A DNA stretch of 64,000 bases from Ryuthela nishihirai (Eukaryota > Arthropoda > Arachnida > Araneae > Heptathelidae), in NCBI GenBank assembly GCA_038380435.1, contig JAWZYU010000661.1, forward strand, positions 25,861-89,860. Direction: 5' to 3'. How positions within the stretch are numbered: position 1 is the stretch's first letter; each line of letters begins with the position of its first letter. The position numbers were made by a program, and so were the translations under genes. Under the pieces are notes generated by a model. That model made no database searches and was not told the origin of the DNA. It saw only the letters and a program-made list of their open reading frames with translations. Positions 21,451 through 31,949 of the stretch are shown here, in pieces.

Positions 21451-23926
21451 CCGCTCACAGGTAAAACAACCCAACCCATGATCCCCTAATGAAAAAATTA
21501 CCTTGCATTTGAACACACACATCACTAACTCATTATATCCTCGAATGAGCAAGTTCCATTGCATTTGAACTCATGCCACTAACTCATAATATTCGAATGT
21601 ACAAATTCTATTGCATACATACTTCACAAACTCATGATCTTTGAATAAGCATATTCTATGAACTCGAAGACGACTTATCACGAGTCGACATCACGAACTT
21701 ATCACTTTGTAATAAAATAAGTTATCTGACTCAAACACAGATAAATAGTCGAGTTACGATCTTTGAAGTCAGAAAAATGATAAACAGCTTTGAAGAAAAA
21801 GAAAACACTGCCTACCTTTTGAATTTGAACCTAGGTCCCCTGAGGTCTGTTGCCAAACATGCCTGACTGCCTAGTCACTGAGAATACATGATCAAGATAT
21901 TTTAGATTGTAATCACCGTTTAGGTCCAACGTTTGCTCCACTGCACATTCCACGTGATATTTTTATTTTTCGTTCTTCAGTCTATTCTTCAAACTACTTC
22001 CTACTTCCCTTTTCGCCTTTTTTTTTCAGGGATTACAAATGAGTTTCGAAATTACGTGACTTGATTCTCTGGCGGGAAAAGAGAAGACCTCTCCTTGACA
22101 CTTGATACGAGACTTGTCATTACAAATCGCCATGTAAAAAATCACCTAGGAAGGCCACTTTTCAGCGGAAATAAAGACAGCCTTGCTTTACACTTGATTT
22201 GAACCCATGCCCCTTGCGTTTTCATTAGGACAAACTATGTGATCTTCCACTGGAAAGAAACCAAGAGTTATGTAAAAGGAATTTGATGAGGAATTTATTT
22301 ACTTCCCTTTGCTTCTTTCATTGATTGTCCAGAGGTTAGCGTCGTTGGCTGTGGTGCAAACGGATGCAGGTTCGAATCTCAAATAGGGCATGAATATTTC
22401 TTTGATTTCCATTCTGTGTCACCATTTTTGCTGAGGACGTTTTTCGAGAACTTTCTCTACAGCGTATTATGCTCTTAGGCAACAATCACGTCTCCGAGTC
22501 TGAGCCCTGTACATCAGATCTCTGCGTATTATGCTTCAGATTCCGTGGGTCTTTTGACTCTGATCCCGAGAGTCTTACACCTCAGATCCCGAGTGTCTTA
22601 TTTCTCAGATCCCAAGTGTCTTTTGCATCAGATCTCTAGTACCTTATGTTTCAGATTCCGTTCGCTTTTTGCCTCAGATCTCTAGCATCTTATGCCTCAG
22701 ATTGCATGCATCTTTTGCCTCAGATCCCGAGTGTCTTTTGTCTCATATCTCTAGCGTCTTATGCATCAGATTTTGTTGGTCTTTTACCTCAGATTCCGAG
22801 TGTCTTATGCATCAGACCCCGATTGCCTTTTGCCCCAGATCCCGAGCGTCTTTTACCTCAGATTCCGAGTGTCTTATGCATCAGACCCCGATTGTCTTTT
22901 GCCCCAGATCCCGAGCGTCTGTTGCTTCAGATCTCTAGCGTCCTTGAATATAGAGCAAAGAGACCCAGGTTCGAATCTCAGATGAGGCATGAATATTTCG
23001 TTCCGATCTTTGTCGGGTTATTTTGCTGTGAACTTTTCACCTTTTTTCAAATACTTTCTGTACAGCGAATTATACTGTCAGGCTCCTATCATACTTCAGA
23101 TTCCGAGCATTTTTGGATCCAGCAAAGGGATCTAGGTTCGAATCTCAGACGTGGCATGACTATTTCTTTGTTTCTGAAGAGCGGTACTCTTCAATGGGAC
23201 TTACTCGTCCTAGTGATAATGTAAAAAATAGAAATATATATCCTAATATTCCAGAAATATATTTTTTCAGAATATATTTTCCAGAATATATTTATTGTTT
23301 TAGTTTTCCAGAATATATTTATTGGAATGAATGCAACAAATGCAAAAAAAGGAACAATGATCGACCAATGACAATCCGTATAAATGATACAGTGCGAAAT
23401 AAATTTTACAAAGAGCAATCCTACACATAGCATAGTGAGAGTTTTTGTTTCGGTTTCATTTTTCTGCTTTCGAAATCGGGCACAGCTTCGTCTTGTGCTT
23501 ATTTCGACTGGTAAATGGTCACCTATGTTGAGTATCAATTTAGAAGCTTTAGTTGGATGATATCTGTATGGGATATACATGACCTTGCTAGCGAAAGAAT
23601 TAAAGTGTTATATTTTATTAAATAATAAAAGAAATTGAATCTCAAAATCCATAATTTCGAAATGTCAAAAAACTCTCAATATTTCCCTGTCATTATGAAT
23701 GGAGTTAGTATCACACGATGGTGCTGGCAGGCCCAGATGCAGGAAACATTGAAGTGTGTGTGTGTGTGGGGGGGGTAATGTAATAGTCAACCCCGAAAAG
23801 GGTAAAAAGGGGGGTGGCAAGAAACTGGATTTGCACTGCAGTATAACATCTCCCCCCCCCCCGTTTTAGAGGTCTTTAAAATAAATTCTTGATAAATGCT
23901 TGATAATAGTCACAAGTTTTATAATT
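21451..23926. repeat. Segmental tandem duplication, copy 2
   Basis: Direct repeat of 18929-21450. The offset is 2522 at the left and 2482 at the right: two 22-bp minisatellite units are missing (near 22560 and 22660), with a few single-base changes elsewhere. The first 26 bp are an orphan SINE-A tail with no SINE before it, which marks the junction. Confidence 0.93.
22505..22950. repeat. 22-bp minisatellite in copy 2
   Basis: Same array as at 19985-20475, shorter by two units. Confidence 0.88.
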
Positions 23927-24010
23927 CTTTTGCCTCCATTAACTTTACTAATATTGTTAAAAGTGGGGGAGGGCATGGCCCTCTTAACCCCCTCCCCAGA
24001 TCTGGCCGTA
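23813..24010 (-). repeat. Rep-C copy, extended
   Basis: Continues past the duplicated part with CCTCCATTAACTTTACTAA, GTGGGGGAGGGCATGG and CCCCAGATCTGGCC, which also follow the copy at 51798. This shows the family is longer than the duplicated piece. Confidence 0.65.
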
Positions 24011-25067
24011 GGTTCACATATAGTGCCACCTGGAGCGAAATCGCTAGAGTGGTAGAGGTGGGCAGATATTTATCCCTGCGAAGTCCTAATTTGATATCAG
24101 TGGACTCTTTTTTTTTCGGGGGGATTATTTCGAAAAGAGAAAGAAAATTGCAGTTTACAGCATTTAAAGGAAATAAGTACTGCAGCTGTTGTAAGTGTTA
24201 CACCAGACATACTGAGACGAGTATGGACAGAAGTTAAATATAGCATGGATTGGTTGAACTAATCTGAAGTCTCTTGAAATTTTCAGTTTCTTGACATTTT
24301 GCACACAAGGTTATCTTTGTTACTTAACTATTTAACAAAATAAAACACGTTACAAAATGGGTATTCTTTTCAATTTGAGAATTTGTATAAATCCCCGGGG
24401 GGGAACACAATACCTTTCTTAGTACACCCCCCTCACCGCCTTTCTAACACCCAATTTCGCCAACTCTTTGCAATTGCAACCAGTTGGCGAAATTGGGCTA
24501 TATAAGTCTGGAAATTAGTCATAATAGCATTCAGCATTATTAACAATGCATACAACACACGCATTTTTAATCTTTACATCTATGACAAGAGAATGTTTGT
24601 GTTTCTATGGAGTTTAATAATATGAAGCAGAGACAATTGGTCCATTAAAATGTTGAGGCGTCATTAGTTAAGTAGTTCCCGTGTTTGAATCTTTGATGAG
24701 ATTTTATGGGTCATTTGCATGATGTGACGAGATCGAACTGATTGCAGAGACATGTAAGTTTGAGATATGCATGAAGAACATCTATTCTTCAAAGCAAATA
24801 GCTTAAGAGACATGCTTAATAGATAAATTAAACGTTATTAGTGTAAGTTGAAACTACCATGAAAAACACCAGAGTCCATTGTCAAAGCCCATTTGTTGTT
24901 CAATTCTTCAGCGAGCACAAAATTAACTTCTTCAGTGATATGCCTGAGCCATTGGCTCTGACTTTTTTCGTGATAATGATACTTAAATTTATATTCTTCA
25001 AAATCAGGCAATATGATAAACTTCCGATTACTCATGCTTATGTGATAGGCAATGTTAGGACGGGTAA
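24011..25067. other. Spacer with one strong hairpin
   Basis: At 24450-24465 and 24482-24497 there is a perfect 16-bp inverted repeat (CCCAATTTCGCCAACT) with a 16-base loop. Otherwise no recognised element. Confidence 0.5.
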
Positions 25068-25080
25068 AATTTTTCCGGGG
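24838..25080 (-). CDS. Unrecognised coding-like fragment
   Basis: The minus strand keeps an open frame from about 25080 to a stop near 24840. It includes NRKFIILPDFEEYKFKYH and WLRHITEEVNFVLAEELN. Composition looks protein-like rather than repeat-derived, but I recognise no family and see no start, splice sites or neighbours that support a gene. It runs into SINE-A at its upstream end. It may be an exon or transposon remnant. Confidence 0.2.
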   Translation of the reverse strand, partial: PRKNFTRPNIAYHISMSNRKFIILPDFEEYKFKYHYHEKSQSQWLRHITEEVNFVLAEELNNKWALTMDSGVFHGSFNLH

Positions 25081-25363
25081 TTGTTGGGTTGTTTTACCTC
25101 TGAGCGGCACTTTTTTGCACACCATGGGCTAAATGGCCAGTCACAGGGACCCCGAAGGCTCAGAGAAGGTTGGGGGAGGGGACCCACTGGAACAGCTGTT
25201 GGGAGACAGATGGTAGTCTCCCGTCAAGGCCATCCAGCGTGTTCTTTAACGTGCACAGGGTATGGCTCTCCCGCACACGGAGCCACGGCTTAACGTCCCA
25301 TCCGACGGACGGCGGCCTTTGCAAGCCCATCGGTGTCCCCTACTGACCGTGAGCAGGGCGGGG
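25080..25363 (-). mobile_element. SINE-A, 5'-truncated
   Basis: Tail to body only; the tRNA-like head is missing. TSD AATTTTTCCGGG at 25068-25079 and 25364-25375. The truncation point lies in the SINE's own GGGGAATTTT, so target and SINE share bases there. Confidence 0.92.
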
Positions 25364-25547
25364 AATTTTTCCGGGAAGTGGGATGGAAAAAACAAAAAAA
25401 AAAAGCAAATCAATGTTTTAAGACGAGAAATAATTAGGTCCAGCTAGGGACGTACCCAGGATTTAGTTCCTGTGTGAGTCCGAGTATTTATTTATTTGAT
25501 GAACCCTCTAAATGGTTTTGTGGGAAAAATGAGTTTTGCCGATGTGC

Positions 25548-25612
25548 AGGACTCGGACCCATATCTCTCCAGATTCATGTCAAGGTGTTCTAACCACTAA
25601 ACTAACACCAGT
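25548..25612 (-). other. tRNA-like segment
   Basis: Minus strand reads TTAGTTTAGTGGTTAGAACA (A-box-like), then TGGGTCCGAGTCCTGC (B-box-like). It is followed by a 75-bp stretch that is repeated at about 26260-26335. Decayed tRNA or SINE head. Confidence 0.4.
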
Positions 25613-25663
25613 TTCATCATTTATCCACTAATATAACTTATAAATCTTCCAGAGTGTTCTAAT

Positions 25664-26256
25664 CAGTGCCGGGTTGGGTTGTTTTACCTCTGAGCGGCAC
25701 TTTTTTGCACTCCATGGGCTAAATGTCCAGATCACATGGACCCCCGAAGGTTCAGAGAAGGTTGGGGGAGGGGACCCACTAGAACAGCTGTTGGAAGACA
25801 GATGGCAGCCTCCCGTCAAAGCCATCTAGTGTGTTTTTTAACGTGCACAGGATATGGCTCTACCGCATATGGGGCCACAGCTTAACGTCCCAACCGACGG
25901 ACGGCGGCCTTTCCAAGCCCATCGGACCAGTGCCGGACTTACGCATAAGTTAACTAAGCTGCAGCTTAGGCCCTCACGTCTATGAAGAGCCTCAAAAATT
26001 GAAGTTTGAAGCTTACTGTCACGAATTTTTTTATGTTCAGATTAATCTATTGTGCGAACATTGTTCATCTCAGCTTTACACAGTCATTGTTGTACAAAAA
26101 CGCAAGTATAATGTTTTCACCACATCTATTTCATGTTTATTTTTTAATATTCAATCAGAATAATAAATATATATAACTCATTTCGACTTTCGAAATTTTG
26201 AGGCCTTTTAAACGTGTCATAGCTCAAGGGCCTCAGAAGGTCAAAGTCCGGCCCTG
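25664..26256 (+). mobile_element. hAT-type MITE (N4), split by SINE-A
   Basis: Ends CAGTGCCGGACTT (25664-25672 plus 25937 on) and AAGTCCGGCCCTG (ends 26256) are inverted repeats. Flanks GTTCTAAT and GTTATAAA agree at 6 of 8 positions, as for a worn 8-bp TSD. No ORF. The SINE-A duplicated its terminal CAGTGCCGG. Confidence 0.7.
25673..25927 (-). mobile_element. SINE-A, 5'-truncated, inside hAT-type MITE
   Basis: Runs from tail to CAAGCCCATCGG; head missing. TSD CAGTGCCGG at 25664-25672 and 25928-25936. Confidence 0.9.
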
Positions 26257-26264
26257 GTTATAAA

Positions 26265-26622
26265 CCATTAAACTAACACCGGTTTCATCATTTTTGCACT
26301 AATGTGATTTATAAATCTTCCCGAACTTGTCTCCCATGGCTGTATCTATAATCGAGGAAGGTAACTTCTTTTCCCAATGTTGATCTGAATAAGAAAGTCA
26401 CTCGCACTAAAGCGTTATTTAATGAAATAATCAATCAATAGTAAATATACAGAGTTACCTGTTCACATAGAAGTCAATAAATAGTTTTGGGGTTATTTTG
26501 CAGTTTGGGTTACTGTGGAAACTATAGGTTCCAGTTTAGGCTACGTCCTTTCCCTTTTAACAAGAGTGCAAAATAACCAAAGTCTAACGCAGCCCTGCAT
26601 TGAACAGGTATAAGCATTGTTT
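26265..26622. other. Spacer; start repeats 25595-25660
   Basis: CTAAACTAACACC, TTTCATCATTT and TTATAAATCTTCC occur here and before the hAT MITE, so about 75 bp is duplicated around it. Nothing else recognised. Confidence 0.5.
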
Positions 26623-26634
26623 TGATAATTTTGA

Positions 26635-26981
26635 GTTGTTGTTTGGGTTGTTTTACCTCTGAGCGGCATTTTTTTGCACACCATGGGCTAAATGACCAGG
26701 TCACATGGACCCCGAAGGCTCAGAGAAGATTGGGGGAGGGGACCCACTGGAACAGTTGTTGGGAGACAGATGGTAGCCTCCCGTCAAGACCATCCAGCGT
26801 GTTCTTTAACGTGCACAGGGTATGGCTCTCCCGCACACGGGGCCATCGGTGTCCTCTACTGACCGTGGGCAGGGCGGGGAATTTTGCGGAGATAAATCTC
26901 TACGCTGACCCAGCTGGGACTCGAACCTGGGAACTACAGATTACAAGCCTGGCGCGCTACCGACTGAGCCACCCCCGCCCC
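26635..26981 (-). mobile_element. SINE-A with internal deletion
   Basis: Head and tail present; about 40-45 bp of the body is deleted between CACACGGGGCC and ATCGGTGTCC. Perfect TSD TGATAATTTTGA at 26623-26634 and 26982-26993. Confidence 0.94.
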
Positions 26982-27269
26982 TGATAATTTTGAATAAGCA
27001 TGACCATTTGTATTTTTACAGGTACAGGGAAGGAAATTACTAAGCTAAGCCAATGAGGATCGCTATATGGCAGAGGAGTATTGCAGTGAAGCCCGTTAAC
27101 TGGGAAAGGTCGTAACCTTGACGGAAGCTACAAAACTACAAAATAACCAGTTTTGGTTCAACTGTTATTTGATGTATTGACTTCTCTGGGTATTTCAGAA
27201 TACTACTAATTAAAAAACTCTCTTTTCACTGAGTGAGGAATAGCTGAGAAAAATCTAAACTATGCCCAA

Positions 27270-27311
27270 ATGGACTTGAACCTGACGCGCTACCGACTGA
27301 GCCAAACCTCG
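27270..27311 (-). mobile_element. SINE-A head relic
   Basis: TTGAACCTGACGCGCTACCG and ACTGAGCCA is the tRNA-like head in minus orientation, next to the composite copy. Confidence 0.55.
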
Positions 27312-27325
27312 CATACCTGCAAGAG

Positions 27326-27944
27326 GGGCGGGGGTGGCTCAGTCGGTAGCGCGCCAGGCTCTTAATCTGTAGCTCCCGGGTTCGAGTCCCAGCTGGGTCA
27401 GCGTTGAGATCTATCTCCGCAAAATTCCCCCTCCCTGCCCACGGTCAGTAGGGGAGGGGGAATTTTGCGGAGATATCCTTTCTTCTATCACGTAAAATAA
27501 GTTCCACGTAATAAACATTTTCCTTGATAGCTGCATTTTTAAATAAAATGTTCTATATTTAAATTCTCTATTTCCTCTAATGGAACGGTAGCGTGCCAGG
27601 CTCGTAATCTGTAGTCCCCAGGTTCGAGTCCCAGCTGGATTGAGATCTATCTCCGCAAAATTCCCCGACTTGCCCACTGTCAGTAGGGGACACCGATGGG
27701 CTTGGAAAGGCAGCCGTCCGTCGGATGGGACGTTAAGCCGTGGCCCCGTGTGTGGGAGAGCCATACCCTGTACACGTTAAAGAACACGCTGGATGGCCTT
27801 GACGAGAGGCTACCATCTGTCTCCCAACAGCTGTTCCAGTGGGTCGCCTCCCCCAACCTTCTCTGAGCCTTCGGGGTCCATGTGACCTGGCCATTTAGCC
27901 CATGGTGTGCAAAAAAAGTGCCGCTCAGAGGTAAAACAACACAA
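27326..27944 (+). mobile_element. SINE-A composite with internal foreign insert
   Basis: 27326-27455 is a SINE-A head and early body. At 27455-27475 the same body stretch appears inverted (GGGGGAATTTTGCGGAGATA). About 110 bp of non-SINE AT-rich sequence follows, then a second SINE-A from GGTAGCGTGCCAGG to the tail. Flanks CATACCTGCAAGAG (27312-27325) and CATACCTCCAAGAG (27945-27958) enclose everything. Confidence 0.8.
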
Positions 27945-28193
27945 CATACCTCCAAGAGATTATGGAACCGATTTCCATACGAGATGCTTCAAAACCTGCC
28001 ATGATTATGATCTGATGCATTCGTACACGGCTTTTTTAATCAGTACTTCGTATCTATTGATTAATTAATCAAAACATTTTTAATACAAATGATTAAAAAT
28101 GATCAAATTTTTCAAAGAAAAGGTTAATTTAGATTTAAAAAAGCATTCATAAGAAACTATTGTTCCATTTTAAATAAAATACCGCAATTTGAG

Positions 28194-29507
28194 AAATGTT
28201 TAGGGTTTCAACCTGTGGTCTCAAAAATCAGAGTCAAAAACATTTTTGAAACCTTTGCTGATTTCGAAACGGCTGTTGACTGTTGATCGTCATAATTTGT
28301 GATTGATCGTGAGAGGGCATGGCATACCTGACAAGTTAGTTAGCATAATGGGTTGGGTTGTTTCACCTCTGAGCGGCACTTTTTTGCACACCATGGGCTA
28401 AATGGTCAGGTCACATGGGTTGGGTTGGGTTGTTTTACCTCTGAGCGGCACTTTTTTGCACACCATGGGCTAAATGGCCAGGTCACATGGACCCCGAAGG
28501 CTCAGAGAAGGTTGGGGGAGGGGACCCACTGGAACAGCTGTTGGGAGACAGATAGTAGCCTCCCGTCAAGGTCATCCAGCGTGTTCTTTAACGTGCACAG
28601 GGTATGGCTCTCCCGCACACGGGGCCACGTCTTAACGTCCCATCCGACGGACGGCGGCCTTTCCAAGCCCATCGGTGTCCCCTACTGACCGTGGGCAGGG
28701 CGGGGAATTTTGCGGAGATAAATCTCAACGCTGACCCAGGTCACATGGACCTCGAAGGCTCAGAGAAGGTTGGGGGAGGGGACCCACTGGAACAGTTGTT
28801 GGGAGACAGATGGTAGCCTCCCGTCAAGGCCATCCAGCGTGTTCTTTAACGTGCACAGGGTATAGCTCTCCCACACACCGGGCCACGGCTTAACGTCCCA
28901 TCCGACGGACGGCGGGCGGCCTTTCCAAGCCCATCGGTGTCCCCTACTGACCGTGGGCAGGGCGGGGAATTTTGCGGAGATAAATCTCAACGCTGACCCA
29001 GCTGGGACTCGAACCTGGGAACTACAGATTACGAGCCTGTCGCGCTACCGACTGAGCCACCCCCGCCCCTAGTTAGAATAATGAAAGCTCTTTATAATAA
29101 CACTGTGTGTGAAATATGGTAAGGCTTGTAGCAATTGGTTTAGAATTGCTACTGGAGTCCGAGAAGGGTGCATTTTGTTTTCCTTTCTTTTTAGTTTCGA
29201 TATTGATTATGTTATTCGGAATTCACTGCAAGAGGATGAGTTTGACCTCAAATGGTCTAGAGATTTGAAAATGTCTGATTTAGATTTGGCCCTTTTCACA
29301 AATGATGTTGATGAGATAAACTCTTTCATTACACATATTGATGAATTGGTAGTAAAGTAGGTTTGGTGATAAACAGAGAGAAAACTAAATTTTTAGTTAT
29401 ATTAAATAGAGTTAGTAGTGTTAGCGAAATGTAGACCCTTTGTAAACAAGATAACAGGAAACTTTGTGTCATTGATTCTTGATGCTTATGTAGTATCTTG
29501 GGCATTA
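28194..29507 (+). pseudogene. RTE reverse transcriptase fragment split by a SINE-A trimer
   Basis: 28194-28350 and 29071-29507 together match 1541-2350 of the first LINE, with an internal deletion in the C-terminal part. The match covers the SVDRHNL-type region, SNWFRIATGVREGC, DVDEINSF, VINREKTK, CKQDNRKL and then the SILGI region. It is broken by stops and lacks the catalytic YADD box in readable form. It ends where an old SINE-A begins. Confidence 0.82.
28351..29070 (-). mobile_element. SINE-A trimer within one TSD
   Basis: Three units in the same orientation: 28351-28417 (tail piece only), 28418-28739 (tail to body), 28740-29070 (body to complete head). Junctions share CCAGG/CCAG and CATG-GGT bases. 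A single TSD AGTTAGCATAATG/AGTTAGAATAATG (28338-28350, 29071-29083) shows one insertion event into the LINE. Confidence 0.9.
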
Positions 29508-30232
29508 GGGTTGGATTGTTTTACAACTGAGCGGCACTTTTTTGCACACAATGGACTAAATGGTCAAGTCACAAGTACCACAAAGGCTCAAAAAATGTTG
29601 GGGGAAGGGGATCCACTGGAACAACTGTTGGGAGGCAGATGGTAGTATTCCGTCAAGGCCTTCCAGCATGTTCTTTAACATGCACAGGGTATGGCTCTGG
29701 TCTCTTCTCCGCGGCTTAACTTTCTATCCGACGGACCACGTCCTTTCCAAGCAATCGGTGTCCCTACTAACCCGGGGCGGGGGTGGCTCAGTCGGTAGCG
29801 CGCCAGGCTCGTAATCTGTAGTTCGCAGGTTCGAGTCCCAGCTGGGTCAGCGTTGAGATTTATCTCCGCAAAATTCCTCGCCCTGCCCACGGTCAGTAGG
29901 GGACACCGATGGGCTTGGAAAGGCCGCCGTTGTTCGGATGGGGACGTTAAGCCGTGGCCCCGTGGCCCCGTTAAGCCATACCCTGTGCACGTTAAAGAAC
30001 ACACTGGATGGCCTTGACGGGAGGCACAACAGCTCACAACAGCTGTTCCAGTGGGTCCCCTCCCCCAACCTTCTCTGAGCCTTCGGGGCCCATGTGACCT
30101 GGCCATTTAGCCCATGGTGTGCAAAAAAGTGCCGCTCAGAGGTAAAACAACCCAAATCCCTACTAACCGTGGGCAGGGTGGGGAGTTTCGTGGAGAAAAA
30201 TCTCAACCCTGACTCAGGCAGGACTCGAGATA
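29508..30232 (-). mobile_element. Old SINE-A, split by a younger SINE-A
   Basis: 29508-29772 and 30169-30232 form one diverged copy with the older CACAAT and CACAAG variants. It lies against the RTE fragment. Confidence 0.82.
29773..30156 (+). mobile_element. SINE-A, full length, nested in old SINE-A
   Basis: Perfect TSD TCCCTACTAACC at 29761-29772 and 30157-30168, taken from the old copy's TCCCCTACTGACC region. Confidence 0.94.
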
Positions 30233-30274
30233 TGACAAGTGTGAAAACGTATCTGGAAGTGCTTAATCGACAAG

Positions 30275-30580
30275 TTGGTTGGGTTGTTTTACCTCTGAGC
30301 GGCACTTTTTTGCACACCATGGACTAAATGGCCAGGTCACATGGACCCCGAAGGCTCAGAGAAGGTTGGGGGAGGGGACCCACTGGAACAAGCTGTTGGG
30401 AGACAGATGGTAGCCTCCCGTCAAGGCCATCCAGCGTGTTCTTTAGCGTGCACAGGGTATGGCTCTCCCGCACACGGGGCCACGACTTAACGTCCCATCC
30501 GACGGACGGCGGCCTTTCCAAGCCCATCGGTGTCCCCTACTGACCGTGGGCAGGGCGGGGAATTTTTGCGGAGATAAATA
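30275..30580 (-). mobile_element. SINE-A, 5'-truncated
   Basis: Lacks the tRNA-like head, stopping at GCGGAGATAAAT. Perfect TSD CTTAATCGACAAG at 30262-30274 and 30581-30593. Confidence 0.94.
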
Positions 30581-31013
30581 CTTAATCGACAAGACTCTTC
30601 AGTTACATTAAAGATAAATTCTAATGACTGTCCCATAGTATAAAGCTTTATGGTGAGAACACCTGACCTATTATTAGGAGGTCTTGTATTCTTATCCCAC
30701 CATGTTCAAGACAATATTTCCTCTATACTCAGGATTGTTCACAGCCTACAGTACTTAATCTGTGATTGTAGATTAATCTACACTCCTTATAAACAGTCAA
30801 TTGGGGGGCGCGTTGACTCAATTGTTAGCTTTCCAGGCTCGCACTCTGTAGTTCCCAGGTTCGAGATCTAGCTAGACCAGGGATGAGATTTATCTCTGCT
30901 AAACACCTAACACCCTACTTCTGTCAAAAAGGATACACCTATGGACTAGAAAAGGCCGTCGTCCGTCGGATTGGACGTGGCTCAGTATGCATGAGAGTCA
31001 TACCCTGTGCACG

Positions 31014-31398
31014 GGGGCGGGGTGGCTCAGTCGGAAGCGCGCCAGGCTCGTAATCTGTAGTTCCCAGGTTCGAGTCCCAGCTGGGTCAGCGTTGAGATTT
31101 ATCTCCGCAAAATTCCCCGCCCTGCCCACGGTCAGTAGGGGACTCCGATGGGCTTGGAAAGGCCGCCCGCCGTCCGTCGGATGGTACGTTAAGCCGTGGC
31201 CCCGTGTGCGGGAGAGCCATATCCTGTGCACGTTAAAGAACACACTGGATGACCTTGACGGGATGCTACCATCTGTCTCCCAACAGCTGTTCCAGTGGGT
31301 CCCCTCCCCCAACCTTCTCTGAGCCTTCGGGGTTTATGTGACCTGGCCATTTAGCCCATGGTGTGCAAAAAAGTGCCGCTCAGAGGTAACCCAACCCA
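31014..31398 (+). mobile_element. SINE-A, nested copy 1
   Basis: Full length. TSD ACCCTGTGCACG/ACCCTCTGCACG at 31002-31013 and 31399-31410. Confidence 0.92.
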
Positions 31399-31489
31399 AC
31401 CCTCTGCACGTTACAGAACACTCAGGATTGTCTTAACGGAAGGCTTACCTCTATATCCTAACAGCTGTCCAGTGGGTCCTTTTCCCCTA

Positions 31490-31851
31490 GGGCTGGGGGT
31501 GGTTCAGTCGGTAGCGCGCCAGGCTCATAATCTGCAATTCCCAGATTCGAGTCCCAGCTGGGTCAGCGTTGAGCTTTATTTCCGCAAAACTCCCCGCCCT
31601 CCCCATGGTCAGTAGGAAACACCGATATGCTTGGAAAGGCCACCGTCCTTCGGATTGGACGTTAAGGCGCGGCCCCGTGTGCGGAAGAGTCACGCTGGAT
31701 GGCTTTGACGGGAGGCTACCACCTGTCTCCCAACAGCTGTTCCAATGGGTCACCTCCCCCAACCTTCTCTGAGCCTTCGGGATCCTTGTGACCTGGCCAT
31801 TTAGCCCTTTGTGTGAAAAAAAGTGCCTCTCAGAGATAAAACAAACTAACA
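31490..31851 (+). mobile_element. SINE-A, nested copy 2, moderately diverged
   Basis: Head GGCTGGGGGTGGTTCAGTCGG to ATAAAACAAAC. TSD CCTTTTCCCCTA against CCTTTCCCCTA (one length difference). A stretch before GTCACGCTGGATGG is deleted. Confidence 0.85.
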
Positions 31852-31949
31852 ACCTTTCCCCTAATCGACTCTGAGCCGACATCTTCGTGATGTTGCTATT
31901 TAGTCCATTGGGGTGCACCAGAATGCCGCTCATGGGTAAAAATAATATA

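Larger units (their letters stand above)
30806..31945 (+). mobile_element. Old SINE-A containing two younger SINE-A copies
   Basis: Pieces 30806-31013 (head, body), 31411-31489 (body) and 31864-31945 (3' part) read in order as one diverged SINE-A. The two gaps are filled by 31014-31398 and 31490-31851. Confidence 0.82.
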
